This document shows positions 1 through 6,895 of a DNA stretch of 64,000 nt, piece by piece (the first letter of the stretch is position 1; every line of letters begins with the position of its first letter). The DNA comes from 55-13 sp037190145 (GTDB lineage Bacteria > Armatimonadota > Fimbriimonadia > Fimbriimonadales > Fimbriimonadaceae): NCBI GenBank assembly GCA_037190145.1, contig JBBCJU010000007.1, forward strand, positions 124,001-188,000. Reading direction: 5' to 3'. The notes beneath the pieces were generated by a model, which was not told where the DNA came from, ran no database searches, and saw nothing but the letters and a program-made list of their open reading frames with translations. The translations under genes were made by a program, and so were the position numbers.

Positions 1-1
1 G

Positions 2-118
2 GTCGGGGCTGGAGCGGTGATTGGGGCAAGAGCAGTTGCCACAAAAGATCAGCCAGAATGGATGGTCTGCGCAGGTAACCCATGTAAGCCTTTAAGGCCA
101 AGAGAGATGAGAGCATGA
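2..118 (+). CDS. Hexapeptide-repeat acetyltransferase (WcaF type), 3' end only
   Basis: The first 38 codons visible form the C-terminal end of a left-handed beta-helix acetyltransferase: a VGAGAVIGARAV hexapeptide turn followed by a GNPCKPLRPRE tail, the usual ending of WcaF/colanic-acid-type sugar O-acetyltransferases. The rest lies outside the window. Its TGA stop overlaps the ATG of the following glycosyltransferase (ATGA), so the two are co-translated and belong to one exopolysaccharide or surface-glycan operon. The family call follows from the ending only; the exact acceptor sugar cannot be inferred. Confidence 0.7.
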   Translation, partial: VGAGAVIGARAVATKDQPEWMVCAGNPCKPLRPREMRA

Positions 119-945
119 CCCTTACAACCATCATTCTCACATTTAACTCCATAGACTCCTTGGCAGCAGTTGTAGCTTCATGTAAAGAAGTTTCTTCTCG
201 AATCCTAGTAGTGGATTCTTACAGCTCAGACGGCACTCAAAAACTGGCCGAATCGTTGGGCTGCGAGGTTGTTGAGCATCCGTTTGAAAACTACTCCGCA
301 CAGAGGAATTGGTCACAGAGATACGCAAATCTAGGAGATAACGATTGGGTTCTTCACCTAGATAGCGATGAAGAGCTTTCGCCAGAATTGCTACAGAGCG
401 TTCAAGCGGTATTGAAAAATCCAGGAGCAGATGGCTACCTGATGCGTCGCCTCACTCATTTTTGGGGCAAACCCATTCGCTTTGGGCACATGAATCCTAG
501 TTGGCATCTTCGCCTCTTCAAGGCTGGTTTGGGACAATGCGAGAATCGGCTCTATGATCAGCACTTCGTAAGTTCGGGAACCACAGCCAAACTGAAAGGA
601 GTTCTGCTTGACATGCAATCCGTCGATCTCGATAGATGGACCACAACTCATAACCGTTGGGCCACTATGGAAGCACAAGAAGCCCTCGTGCATCGTTTGT
701 CTTCAGAAGGCACGCTCAAAGAAAGTCTACTAGGAGATAGACGGGAACGAAAGCGATGGATAAAAAATCGCCTTTGGTACAAGGCTCCCCTCTTTGTTCG
801 GACCTACATATTCTTCTTCTACAGCTATGTCCTGAAACTTGGCTTTTTAGATGGTAGGGTGGGATTGGTTTATCACACCCTTCAAGTCTTCTGGTTTAGG
901 TTCCTAGTTGATGCAAAGATTAGGGAACGTCTGAATTCTCAGTAG
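115..945 (+). CDS. Glycosyltransferase family 2 (WaaE/KdtX-like)
   Basis: A 276-residue GT-A glycosyltransferase. The N-terminus has the GT2 opening TTIILTFNS, an acidic residue in VVDSYSSDGT (about residues 32-41) and a metal/nucleotide-sugar binding LDSDEE (DXD) near residue 82. The middle HMNPSWHLRLF segment resembles the WaaE/KdtX group that adds a sugar to LPS core or lipid-linked glycans. The C-terminal 60 residues are basic and aromatic (YIFFFYSYVLKLGF), suiting a membrane-associated enzyme. It is coupled by an ATGA overlap to the acetyltransferase upstream and ends 7 bp inside the convergent epsI gene. A role in surface polysaccharide assembly is likely; donor and acceptor are unknown. 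Confidence 0.85.
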   Translation: MTLTTIILTFNSIDSLAAVVASCKEVSSRILVVDSYSSDGTQKLAESLGCEVVEHPFENYSAQRNWSQRYANLGDNDWVLHLDSDEELSPELLQSVQAVLKNPGADGYLMRRLTHFWGKPIRFGHMNPSWHLRLFKAGLGQCENRLYDQHFVSSGTTAKLKGVLLDMQSVDLDRWTTTHNRWATMEAQEALVHRLSSEGTLKESLLGDRRERKRWIKNRLWYKAPLFVRTYIFFFYSYVLKLGFLDGRVGLVYHTLQVFWFRFLVDAKIRERLNSQ

Positions 946-1592
946 ATTCCTTTGCTAACTGTTTGACACTCATCAAACCAATCGGTCGCAAAAGTCACCA
1001 AATCTTTTTCTGGAGTTTCAGCATTGGTGGTCATGACACGCATCAAAGCTCCTTCGGGGCGTATCCCTTTCAACTCTGCCTTAAACCAATCCCAGAACAT
1101 TTCATTTCGGATTGGGAAGGTACCGTTCGGTCCTCTGAACGTATATAAAGCTTGTCTCCGTCCTGTCTGACCTTCTAGAGTCAATAACATGACGCTAACT
1201 TTTTCGCGCTGCTTTGTGTCTAATGTAAAGCGACGCTGAGAAATAATTTTCCAATCCTGACCGGGAAAACAAGTCGTAGGCTCGTGAAGAGAAATGCGAT
1301 CATTTGCGGCTACTACGACTGTATCAAAAGACTTGCCGTCTTTCTCAAACACTCTTGCCACCATTCCATATGGCTTTAACTCTTTATATGCCGCCTCAGA
1401 CATTCGGTAAGAAACTTGCGGGTTTTCTGGGCTGGGGATAAAGGAATAGTTGCCTACTCTGTGAGGCAAGTTATCTTCCATCCACTTTTCTGTTCGCGCC
1501 GGCGCCGGATTCGGCGGAACAAAACTTGCTGCCAGGCCAAAGCCGAGCAATGCGATTGATAGAAAAATGACGCGTTTTGTGACTACTTCCAT
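939..1592 (-). CDS. epsI: EpsI / exosortase-associated protein (DUF3485)
   Basis: A 217-residue protein with one N-terminal membrane segment (VIFLSIALLGFGLAASFVPP) and a soluble domain typical of EpsI: a short PHRVGNYSF segment, a central SLHEPTTCFPGQDW block and a C-terminal WFKAELKGIRPEG block. EpsI homologues act in exosortase-linked export of exopolysaccharide or PEP-CTERM proteins, often as a fused or adjacent partner of the exosortase. The ATG at 1592 is chosen because it overlaps the exosortase stop (ATGGAAGTAG) and follows AAAGG by about 8 bases; a longer frame reaches 1631 but would run 49 bp into the exosortase gene. Confidence 0.85.
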   Translation of the reverse strand: MEVVTKRVIFLSIALLGFGLAASFVPPNPAPARTEKWMEDNLPHRVGNYSFIPSPENPQVSYRMSEAAYKELKPYGMVARVFEKDGKSFDTVVVAANDRISLHEPTTCFPGQDWKIISQRRFTLDTKQREKVSVMLLTLEGQTGRRQALYTFRGPNGTFPIRNEMFWDWFKAELKGIRPEGALMRVMTTNAETPEKDLVTFATDWFDECQTVSKGIY

Positions 1593-2473
1593 CCAAGCAC
1601 CTTTGTTAATTTCATAAGCAATACAAAGCAAATAACCAAGCTGATATAACCGCTATAGTCGTGAAACTTGTGACCCGCATCTGAACCGTAATTCGCTCCC
1701 ACCACTCCAATCGCAGCAATGCGAAGAGAGTTCACTACTAGGGTAAGGGGAATCACAGTCGCCGCCAATGCTACATTTGCATACCATTTGAGTTTTGCAA
1801 TCAGCATAAAGAAGACACTGATCGCAAAAACAGCGAGTAGCAGTTTCATTCCACTACATGGAACGCCAACATCCATTACGAAGTTGTCGACAATGATCGT
1901 GGTCATGTCGCTTGCCCTATAAGGACCTAGCCCAATCGCTTTCATCATGTAGAAGGAAACATCGGTTGACCAGCGTTGGATCGTCTGAGTATGAGTATCT
2001 ACAAAGCGGTCAAAGATCGGCAGAGCAAACCCAAGATAACCAATAGGCAATGCCAGTCCCTTCAGCCATTTCCAGCCCGCAACAAAGAGAACGCCCAATG
2101 CGAGTAGCACTAGCAGTAAGATCGATTGAAAGGTCCGCATGTCTGTGCGCTGCGCGAACCAAGTGATGTATAGCGTCGCTGCAATCGGGATGATTGCTAA
2201 CGAAACTCCCTTGACGGGAAGAACCTTAAGTTTGTCCCAGCGATCCCATATAATCAGGGCCACACAAATTGGCACTACCGCACCATGGGCGTAATAACTA
2301 TCATCCCCAAACCAGTTACCGGGTAGCCAACGAAACAACGTCCAGAAAGCTGCTGCTAAACCTGCGAATGCAAGCGCCGCATAGGGGACCCACTTGTAGT
2401 TCGGTTGCGACTTAACATTCTCTTCCCCAACCTCAGCATCCTGGGCCGATAAATCCTTTTCTTGTACAAGCAT
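1583..2473 (-). CDS. xrt: Exosortase (Xrt family transpeptidase-like membrane protein)
   Basis: A 296-residue polytopic membrane protein with about eight hydrophobic segments. The three exosortase catalytic positions are visible: Cys in GVPCSGM, Arg in VNSLRI and His in HKFHDYSG, all in the C-terminal third. Exosortases recognise a C-terminal PEP-CTERM signal, cleave it at the membrane and are thought to transfer the protein to the cell surface. Two such substrates are encoded directly upstream (2654 and 3502), and epsI follows with a 10-bp overlap, so the pair is one operon. The 50-residue N-terminal cytoplasmic extension before the first membrane segment carries no recognisable domain. Confidence 0.92.
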   Translation of the reverse strand: MLVQEKDLSAQDAEVGEENVKSQPNYKWVPYAALAFAGLAAAFWTLFRWLPGNWFGDDSYYAHGAVVPICVALIIWDRWDKLKVLPVKGVSLAIIPIAATLYITWFAQRTDMRTFQSILLLVLLALGVLFVAGWKWLKGLALPIGYLGFALPIFDRFVDTHTQTIQRWSTDVSFYMMKAIGLGPYRASDMTTIIVDNFVMDVGVPCSGMKLLLAVFAISVFFMLIAKLKWYANVALAATVIPLTLVVNSLRIAAIGVVGANYGSDAGHKFHDYSGYISLVICFVLLMKLTKVLGWK

Positions 2474-2594
2474 TGAAGATCAATCCATCATGGAGCCTTT
2501 GAATTAGCTCCAACGGAATCTACAGCACAAAACGTGCCGATCCACCTATTATGACAACCTCATTGCGGCAGTCTTAGTTCGCGATGAGTACACA

Positions 2595-2629
2595 AAAGAA
2601 AAAGTCCGCTACCAAACCTGGTAACGGAC
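2595..2629 (-). terminator. Rho-independent terminator after the PEP-CTERM gene
   Basis: An 11-bp inverted repeat (2604-2614 with 2619-2629, one G-U pair in the RNA, 4-base loop) lies 25 bp downstream of the minus-strand PEP-CTERM gene and is followed on that strand by TTTTTCTTTT. It separates the substrate gene from the exosortase operon, so exosortase transcription probably starts between 2474 and 2595. Confidence 0.85.
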
Positions 2630-2653
2630 CCTGTACTTTAAGTAAGTGGGGAA

Positions 2654-3388
2654 CTAAGAGGATTTTTTCGCTGTCATGCGGCGTCGAACAAAAACTCCCG
2701 CTGCGGCAAGGCCAATACCCATCGTGAAGGGCTCTGGGACTGGAGTCGAGTTGCCAGGGAAACTCGGGAGATAAGTAACGATTGTCTGTCCACCGGTATC
2801 CAACGGCGTCAATATAGCCATCTTTGCACCAGCGGTCGCCACATTCGCAACGTTAGCAATTAACCAATCAGCCGAACCGGAAGCTGCAGAACCAAGTTGA
2901 CCACCAGACCATCCCGATTGAGTTGGAGCGCCGCTCACTACCATCCATAGGGCTACTTGAAACGAAGCGGCAGTATTATTACCTGGGATGCTTGAAGTTA
3001 AGTTAAAGATACCATTGTCATATCCCCACGATACGAGACGTGACAACTTATCATAAACAGAAGATCCTGTTCCAGAAGTATAGGAAGTTGGTGTGGAAAT
3101 CTCCCATGGGTTACCTCCAGTAGGTGGGGGCAGAGTCTTGTCTGGGCTTATACAGAAAGCAGCAAAAGAACTCGAAGCACCAATTGCTCCAGCTTGGGTC
3201 GTACCATAACCAATCTTCAGTTGGCCCGCAAAAACGCCGTTGCGAGCTGGCCCCCCCATCGCCATAGTTCCTGAAATGTTTCCACCAGTACCTGCGCCAT
3301 TACCTCTGTAGTGAAGATAATCAGCTCCAAGACTTGTGGCAACCAATCCTACAGACAAAGCAGCCAAACAAACGACACGTTTAAACAT
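2654..3388 (-). CDS. PEP-CTERM sorting-domain protein A
   Basis: A 244-residue secreted protein. It has an N-terminal signal peptide (MFKRVVCLAALSVGLVATSLGA), a glycine/serine/threonine-rich body and a C-terminal sorting tail: VPEP motif, hydrophobic helix MGIGLAAAGVFV and a RRR cluster, the signal read by the exosortase encoded next door. FCISP in the first half and ASFQVALWMVV in the middle are shared with the paralogue at 3502. The ATG at 3388 has AGAGAGGA about 8 bases upstream; the longer frame begins with TTG. Function beyond surface display is unknown. It has its own terminator at 2604. Confidence 0.88.
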   Translation of the reverse strand: MFKRVVCLAALSVGLVATSLGADYLHYRGNGAGTGGNISGTMAMGGPARNGVFAGQLKIGYGTTQAGAIGASSSFAAFCISPDKTLPPPTGGNPWEISTPTSYTSGTGSSVYDKLSRLVSWGYDNGIFNLTSSIPGNNTAASFQVALWMVVSGAPTQSGWSGGQLGSAASGSADWLIANVANVATAGAKMAILTPLDTGGQTIVTYLPSFPGNSTPVPEPFTMGIGLAAAGVFVRRRMTAKKSS

Positions 3389-3501
3389 AAAATCCAATCC
3401 TCTCTGATTTAATCTAGCTCCCCCGCTAGTAGATCAATTGTTATCAACCAACGGGGTTATTTGCAAGAGAAAGGCGGAAAGAGGACTGGATTCTGGTAGG
3501 T

Positions 3502-4266
3502 TTACGAGGAAGATTTCAGCCGTCGCCGGACAAAAGCTCCCGCAGCCGCCAAACCAATCCCGATAGTGAAAGGCTCTGGAACCGGTGTTGAGCTGTTTCC
3601 GCCTCCAACAACCTTAGCAATCAGGATCTGACTGTCAGTCAGGTTGGTAGGACGATACATCATCATCGAACCAGCGGCCGTTCCAAATGAAGAAGTGCCG
3701 TTGGCAATGTTAAGGAAGTTGTTGTACTCCGTGTTGACCGCGGCATTGGATGTGAGTAGATTTGCAGAGTAGTTGTACAAAGAATTGGGTGCTGTATCCT
3801 GGATAATGCTCCATAGGGCCAATTGGAAGGCGGCACCAAACACAGCATTGGTCTCCACTGCTGATGTCCAGCCAAAACTTACCAGACGAGCAATTCGGTC
3901 AAAGTCCGTGTTCGTCGCGCTTGTTCCTGTATAGAGCGTAGGCGTATCAATCCGCCATGGGTTATTGGGCGACCCTAGCTCTTCAAAAGGTGAGATGCAG
4001 AATGTTAGGAATTCATCGCCATAACTCACATTAGATGCAGTATTTCCTGTACCTTGCTTCACACGGATAGCGCCAGTCCGTACTCCGCCCCAAAAATAGT
4101 TTCCCGTTCCGGTCACCTGACCTGCCTGGGGGGTAGGGCTCACATATCCCTTAACAGAACTCGTCAAGGAACCGGAGACTGTACCAAAACTTTTCAGCCA
4201 CTCCGCACCATAAGAAAAACTTGATAGACACAAGGCGCCAACCAGCGCAAAAGAAAACCGCTTCAT
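3502..4266 (-). CDS. PEP-CTERM sorting-domain protein B
   Basis: A 254-residue paralogue of the neighbouring protein A. Signal peptide MKRFSFALVGALCLSSFSYGA, Gly/Asn/Thr-rich body with the shared FCISPFEE and AFQLALWSII segments, and a C-terminal VPEP, IGIGLAAAGAFV helix and RRRLK anchor, nearly identical to protein A in the last 25 residues while the bodies have diverged. AGAGGATGAA directly before the ATG is a good ribosome binding site. The pair reads as a tandem duplication of an exosortase substrate; the shared body motifs suggest a family-specific domain rather than just a common sorting tail. Confidence 0.88.
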   Translation of the reverse strand: MKRFSFALVGALCLSSFSYGAEWLKSFGTVSGSLTSSVKGYVSPTPQAGQVTGTGNYFWGGVRTGAIRVKQGTGNTASNVSYGDEFLTFCISPFEELGSPNNPWRIDTPTLYTGTSATNTDFDRIARLVSFGWTSAVETNAVFGAAFQLALWSIIQDTAPNSLYNYSANLLTSNAAVNTEYNNFLNIANGTSSFGTAAGSMMMYRPTNLTDSQILIAKVVGGGNSSTPVPEPFTIGIGLAAAGAFVRRRLKSSS

Positions 4267-4407
4267 TTCATCCTCTTAAAAAACTGCCAAATGCAGACCC
4301 ACAAGTCTATCAACCCTCCCGCATGCAATAGAGCGGAAGCAAAGAAAGCAAGTAGCTATACAGGGATAACCTCGCACTTCAACGGGTGAAGAGTCCTACG
4401 AACGATC

Positions 4408-4413
4408 TACAAT
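4408..4413 (+). promoter_or_regulatory. Possible -10 element (TACAAT) close to start codon
   Basis: TACAAT sits only 6 bases before the ATG at 4420, and no Shine-Dalgarno sequence lies between. If it is a true -10 element the transcript would be leaderless. No good -35 hexamer is seen at 16-18 bp, so this is tentative. Confidence 0.35.
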
Positions 4414-4419
4414 AGACCT

Positions 4420-4824
4420 ATGAGCGTTGGTCGAAGAGCCTATGACCTGATGCGCGGGTACGTAAACCGTGAGTGGGATCGAATAAAAGGTGTTGAGTTT
4501 GAGTCAGCAGAACAAGAACTTCAAGATGCGCTGGATAATCCCTCTCACCGCAAAATCCAGCCAGTTCATCCGATTGAGTCCACGGTTGTAGACCGACAGT
4601 TAACTGCATCAAAGATCCTTGGAGTACCCATCAATGCTCCATTTGCAGATACTCACCGAGCGTTCGAAAAGCTGAAGAAACGCAGTGATGCTTCCAACTT
4701 CCCTTCCGGTTCTCCAGAGGCAGCACAAGCCATTGAGATTCAGCGTCGTGTCCAATGGGCGTACGGTGTGCTAACGGAAGGCATGGATGTCACAGAGAAG
4801 CGTTTCCGAAGTTTGGAAATCTGA
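4420..4824 (+). CDS. Degenerate J-domain-like protein
   Basis: A 134-residue soluble protein. The C-terminal 70 residues follow the J-domain layout: ASKILGV (helix I), then helix II around THRAFEKLKKR, and a final helix ending in VQWAYGVL, the usual AYxVL closure. The HPD loop needed to stimulate Hsp70 ATPase is replaced by a SDASNFP segment, so it is probably not an active DnaJ co-chaperone. The N-terminal 60 residues are charged with no recognised domain. The gene at 4851 follows in the same direction across a hairpin. Family assignment is by pattern only. Confidence 0.6.
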   Translation: MSVGRRAYDLMRGYVNREWDRIKGVEFESAEQELQDALDNPSHRKIQPVHPIESTVVDRQLTASKILGVPINAPFADTHRAFEKLKKRSDASNFPSGSPEAAQAIEIQRRVQWAYGVLTEGMDVTEKRFRSLEI

Positions 4825-4846
4825 ATCTTGACAAGACAGTCAAGAT
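4825..4846 (+). promoter_or_regulatory. Stem-loop between two co-directional genes
   Basis: ATCTTGAC and GTCAAGAT (8-bp perfect stem, 6-base loop) fill the gap between the stop at 4824 and the ATG at 4851. There is no U-tract, so it is not a standard terminator; it could be an mRNA processing or stability element, or could affect translation of the next gene, whose start is 4 bases past the stem. Confidence 0.5.
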
Positions 4847-4850
4847 AAGC

Positions 4851-5252
4851 ATGGCTTCGGCAGAAACTCATACTGCAAAAGGCTCTCAATACTCTTTACT
4901 AAACAGCATGAGAGATGAAAGTCGATTTCTTGCTAAGGGACGCTATGGAGAAATCAAGCGATGTTTCGCTGGATGCACACACCTAACTTTTGCGTCGGCA
5001 AGCCTTCACTTTGAATCGTTTGATGAGTTTCTCCACTTTGCCGATGGAGTCATTGATCAGCATCTGCATCCTAAGCCGCAAGATGTTGTAGACGTTACTT
5101 ATCGGTGGATTACTCTTCGTCTCACACGTCAGAGCTTTGACGAGATGGTGAAGCTAGTTCGCTCCGCCGTTGAGGAAGCGGCTTGGTGGGATGGCGACCT
5201 TACTTCTGATGACCTAGATCAGACTGCTGGGTTTCCCAAGTTTCTCGTGTGA
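4851..5252 (+). CDS. Uncharacterised protein, 133 aa
   Basis: I do not recognise this family. It is a soluble alpha/beta-looking protein with a CFAGC pair of cysteines near residue 37-41, followed by alternating hydrophobic residues (THLTFASASLHFESF) and a helical, acidic C-terminal half. The ATG at 4851 is preferred over a frame extending into the upstream gene to 4755. Its last 53 bases overlap the convergent GNAT gene, which is unusual even in this compact region; the amino-acid pattern nevertheless looks coding throughout. It probably shares a transcript with the J-domain-like gene. Confidence 0.55.
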   Translation: MASAETHTAKGSQYSLLNSMRDESRFLAKGRYGEIKRCFAGCTHLTFASASLHFESFDEFLHFADGVIDQHLHPKPQDVVDVTYRWITLRLTRQSFDEMVKLVRSAVEEAAWWDGDLTSDDLDQTAGFPKFLV

Positions 5253-5778
5253 TCTGATAATGCTCCGCCGTTACTCCGTAGTAACGGTGTGTGCTGCCCA
5301 CATAGACCATGCCAATTTTCCGCATAATCCTGATCGACGCAAAATTCTCTAAATAGGCAATAGCATTGAGTTCGTTTATGGGAAGCTGGACAAACCCATA
5401 CTGCATCACGCCAAAGGCACTTTCAGTACCCAAACCAAGGCCCCAGTATTGTCGACTCAAGTGCCAACCAATCTCAATCTCATCTGCGGACATTTGCCCG
5501 CCACTGAGTTCCAAAGGCTTAAGAAGAGTGGTCCCTACCACCGCACCGTTCTCCTTTAAGATGAGGGCTGCATAAACATATCCATGCAAATCGCCATTGT
5601 ATTTATCGATGGAGGTCTGTAAGCGTTCCTCCATTTCTCTAATCGTAGCAACCGTTGCTCCGGCTCCATTCCGTCCCAAAAAACGCATGACCTCTGGATC
5701 GCTGTAGATACGAAAAGCCGCTTCTACATCTTCCATAGTCCAGCTTCTTGCCAATAGTCGTTCAGTCTCAAAAATCAT
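5200..5778 (-). CDS. GNAT family N-acetyltransferase (RimJ/RimL-like)
   Basis: A 192-residue acetyltransferase starting IFETERLLARSW, the classic opening of the RimJ/RimL branch, with the acetyl-CoA binding motif A in IGWHLSRQYWGLGLGTE (Q/R-x-x-G-x-G) about residue 110-126 and NELNAIAYLENFASIRIMRKIGM as the motif B region (ENxaSxrvmeKlGm). Such enzymes acetylate N-termini or amino groups of small molecules; substrate unknown. A longer frame reaches 5841 but would overlap the divergent hydrolase start; the ATG at 5778 fits the family. Its 3' end overlaps the 4851 gene by 53 bp. Confidence 0.85.
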   Translation of the reverse strand: MIFETERLLARSWTMEDVEAAFRIYSDPEVMRFLGRNGAGATVATIREMEERLQTSIDKYNGDLHGYVYAALILKENGAVVGTTLLKPLELSGGQMSADEIEIGWHLSRQYWGLGLGTESAFGVMQYGFVQLPINELNAIAYLENFASIRIMRKIGMVYVGSTHRYYGVTAEHYQITRETWETQQSDLGHQK

Positions 5779-5794
5779 TGGGTAATGTCCGTCT

Positions 5795-6475
5795 ATGTTT
5801 CTCGCCGCCATTGCTGCCGTTGCAATCCAAGAGCCGATCAAGTTTGAAAGACCCGTTACCGTTACTGTAACGGGAAGGTACCTTGCCTATACACCAGAAG
5901 GGTACGCGGCGGATTCTCGCAAAAAGTGGCCGATGATTCTTTTTATGCACGGTGCCGGCGAGAGAGGGACCAATCTCGACATGGTTAAGACTCACGGGAT
6001 TCCAAAAGAGATTGCCAACGGCCGTAAGCTTCCCTTTATCGTGATCGCTCCCCAATGCGATGCAAACCAGTGGTGGGATACCAAAAGCTTGATCGCTACA
6101 CTTGACGACGCAGAAAAGCGGTACCGCATCGATAAAGACCGCATCTACGTCACTGGGCTAAGTATGGGTGGGTTTGCAACTTGGGCACTTGCGATGGAGC
6201 AACCAAAGAGGTTTGCTGCTATTGCCCCCGTCTGTGGCGGCGGCGACACTTCCAACGTAGGCCGAATCGCAAAGATGCCTATCTGGACTTGCCATGGCGA
6301 CAAGGATCCGGTAGTGAGCGTAGATTTCACCCGCAAGTTCGTCAATGAGCTCAAAGCGTTGGGAAGCGACGTTCGATATGACGAAATCAAGGACGGCACC
6401 CACGATACTTGGACTGACTTTTACAAGCAGGATGCCTTGTACGACTGGTTCCTTTCTCATAAAAGAAAAAAGTAG
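5795..6475 (+). CDS. Secreted alpha/beta-hydrolase (dienelactone hydrolase/feruloyl esterase-like)
   Basis: A 226-residue hydrolase with a very short N-terminal signal-like stretch (MFLAAIAAVAIQEP). The alpha/beta-hydrolase core is complete: oxyanion region FMHGAGERG, nucleophile elbow GLSMGG (Ser about residue 123), catalytic Asp in CHGDKDPVV and His in DGTHDTW. This arrangement is typical of the phospholipase/carboxylesterase and LpqC-like group acting on ester-linked plant or cell-wall material. It is divergent from the GNAT gene with only 16 bp between the start codons, so its promoter must lie inside that gene. Confidence 0.85.
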   Translation: MFLAAIAAVAIQEPIKFERPVTVTVTGRYLAYTPEGYAADSRKKWPMILFMHGAGERGTNLDMVKTHGIPKEIANGRKLPFIVIAPQCDANQWWDTKSLIATLDDAEKRYRIDKDRIYVTGLSMGGFATWALAMEQPKRFAAIAPVCGGGDTSNVGRIAKMPIWTCHGDKDPVVSVDFTRKFVNELKALGSDVRYDEIKDGTHDTWTDFYKQDALYDWFLSHKRKK

Positions 6476-6510
6476 CCGACACTAAACCATCTTCCGCAAT
6501 CAGTCGTCCC

Positions 6511-6891
6511 ATGGGTATGAATTTATGGACGGCTGATTTTCTGTCTTCTCATCGCGCCCAATTCAAGGTCATCGGCAATACCGCTCACACCCAAACCGCC
6601 GTCATGAATCTAAAACGTGGCGAGACCAGCGGCAACTACGGGACAGACCATCCTCATGCAGATCAGATACTCATTGTCTTATCCGGCGAAGGAAGCGCCA
6701 AGATAAACAATGAGATTCAGCCATTGCACATCGGCGACATTCTCTTGATCCAAGCAGGCGAGAAGCATCAGATTCGCGGTGAATCGGATGAGCTGTTTCA
6801 GACGGTGAGTTTTTATAATCCCATCGCCTATCCAGAGGAGATGGAGCCCGTTGGAATTCCTTCCAACAGGCAGCCACCTAGAGTTCTTTAA
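6511..6891 (+). CDS. Cupin-domain protein
   Basis: A 126-residue single-domain cupin. The first cupin motif is in GTDHPHADQILIVLSGEG (metal ligands His/His/(Gln) plus Glu-like position) and the second in HIGDILLIQAGEKHQIR with the C-terminal His ligand. Small cupins of this kind are isomerases, dioxygenases or sugar-binding sensors, and nothing here decides between them. Start at 6511 or at the in-frame ATG at 6517. It ends 4 bp before the convergent aspS stop, with no terminator hairpin between them. Confidence 0.8.
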   Translation: MGMNLWTADFLSSHRAQFKVIGNTAHTQTAVMNLKRGETSGNYGTDHPHADQILIVLSGEGSAKINNEIQPLHIGDILLIQAGEKHQIRGESDELFQTVSFYNPIAYPEEMEPVGIPSNRQPPRVL

Positions 6892-6895
6892 GAGC

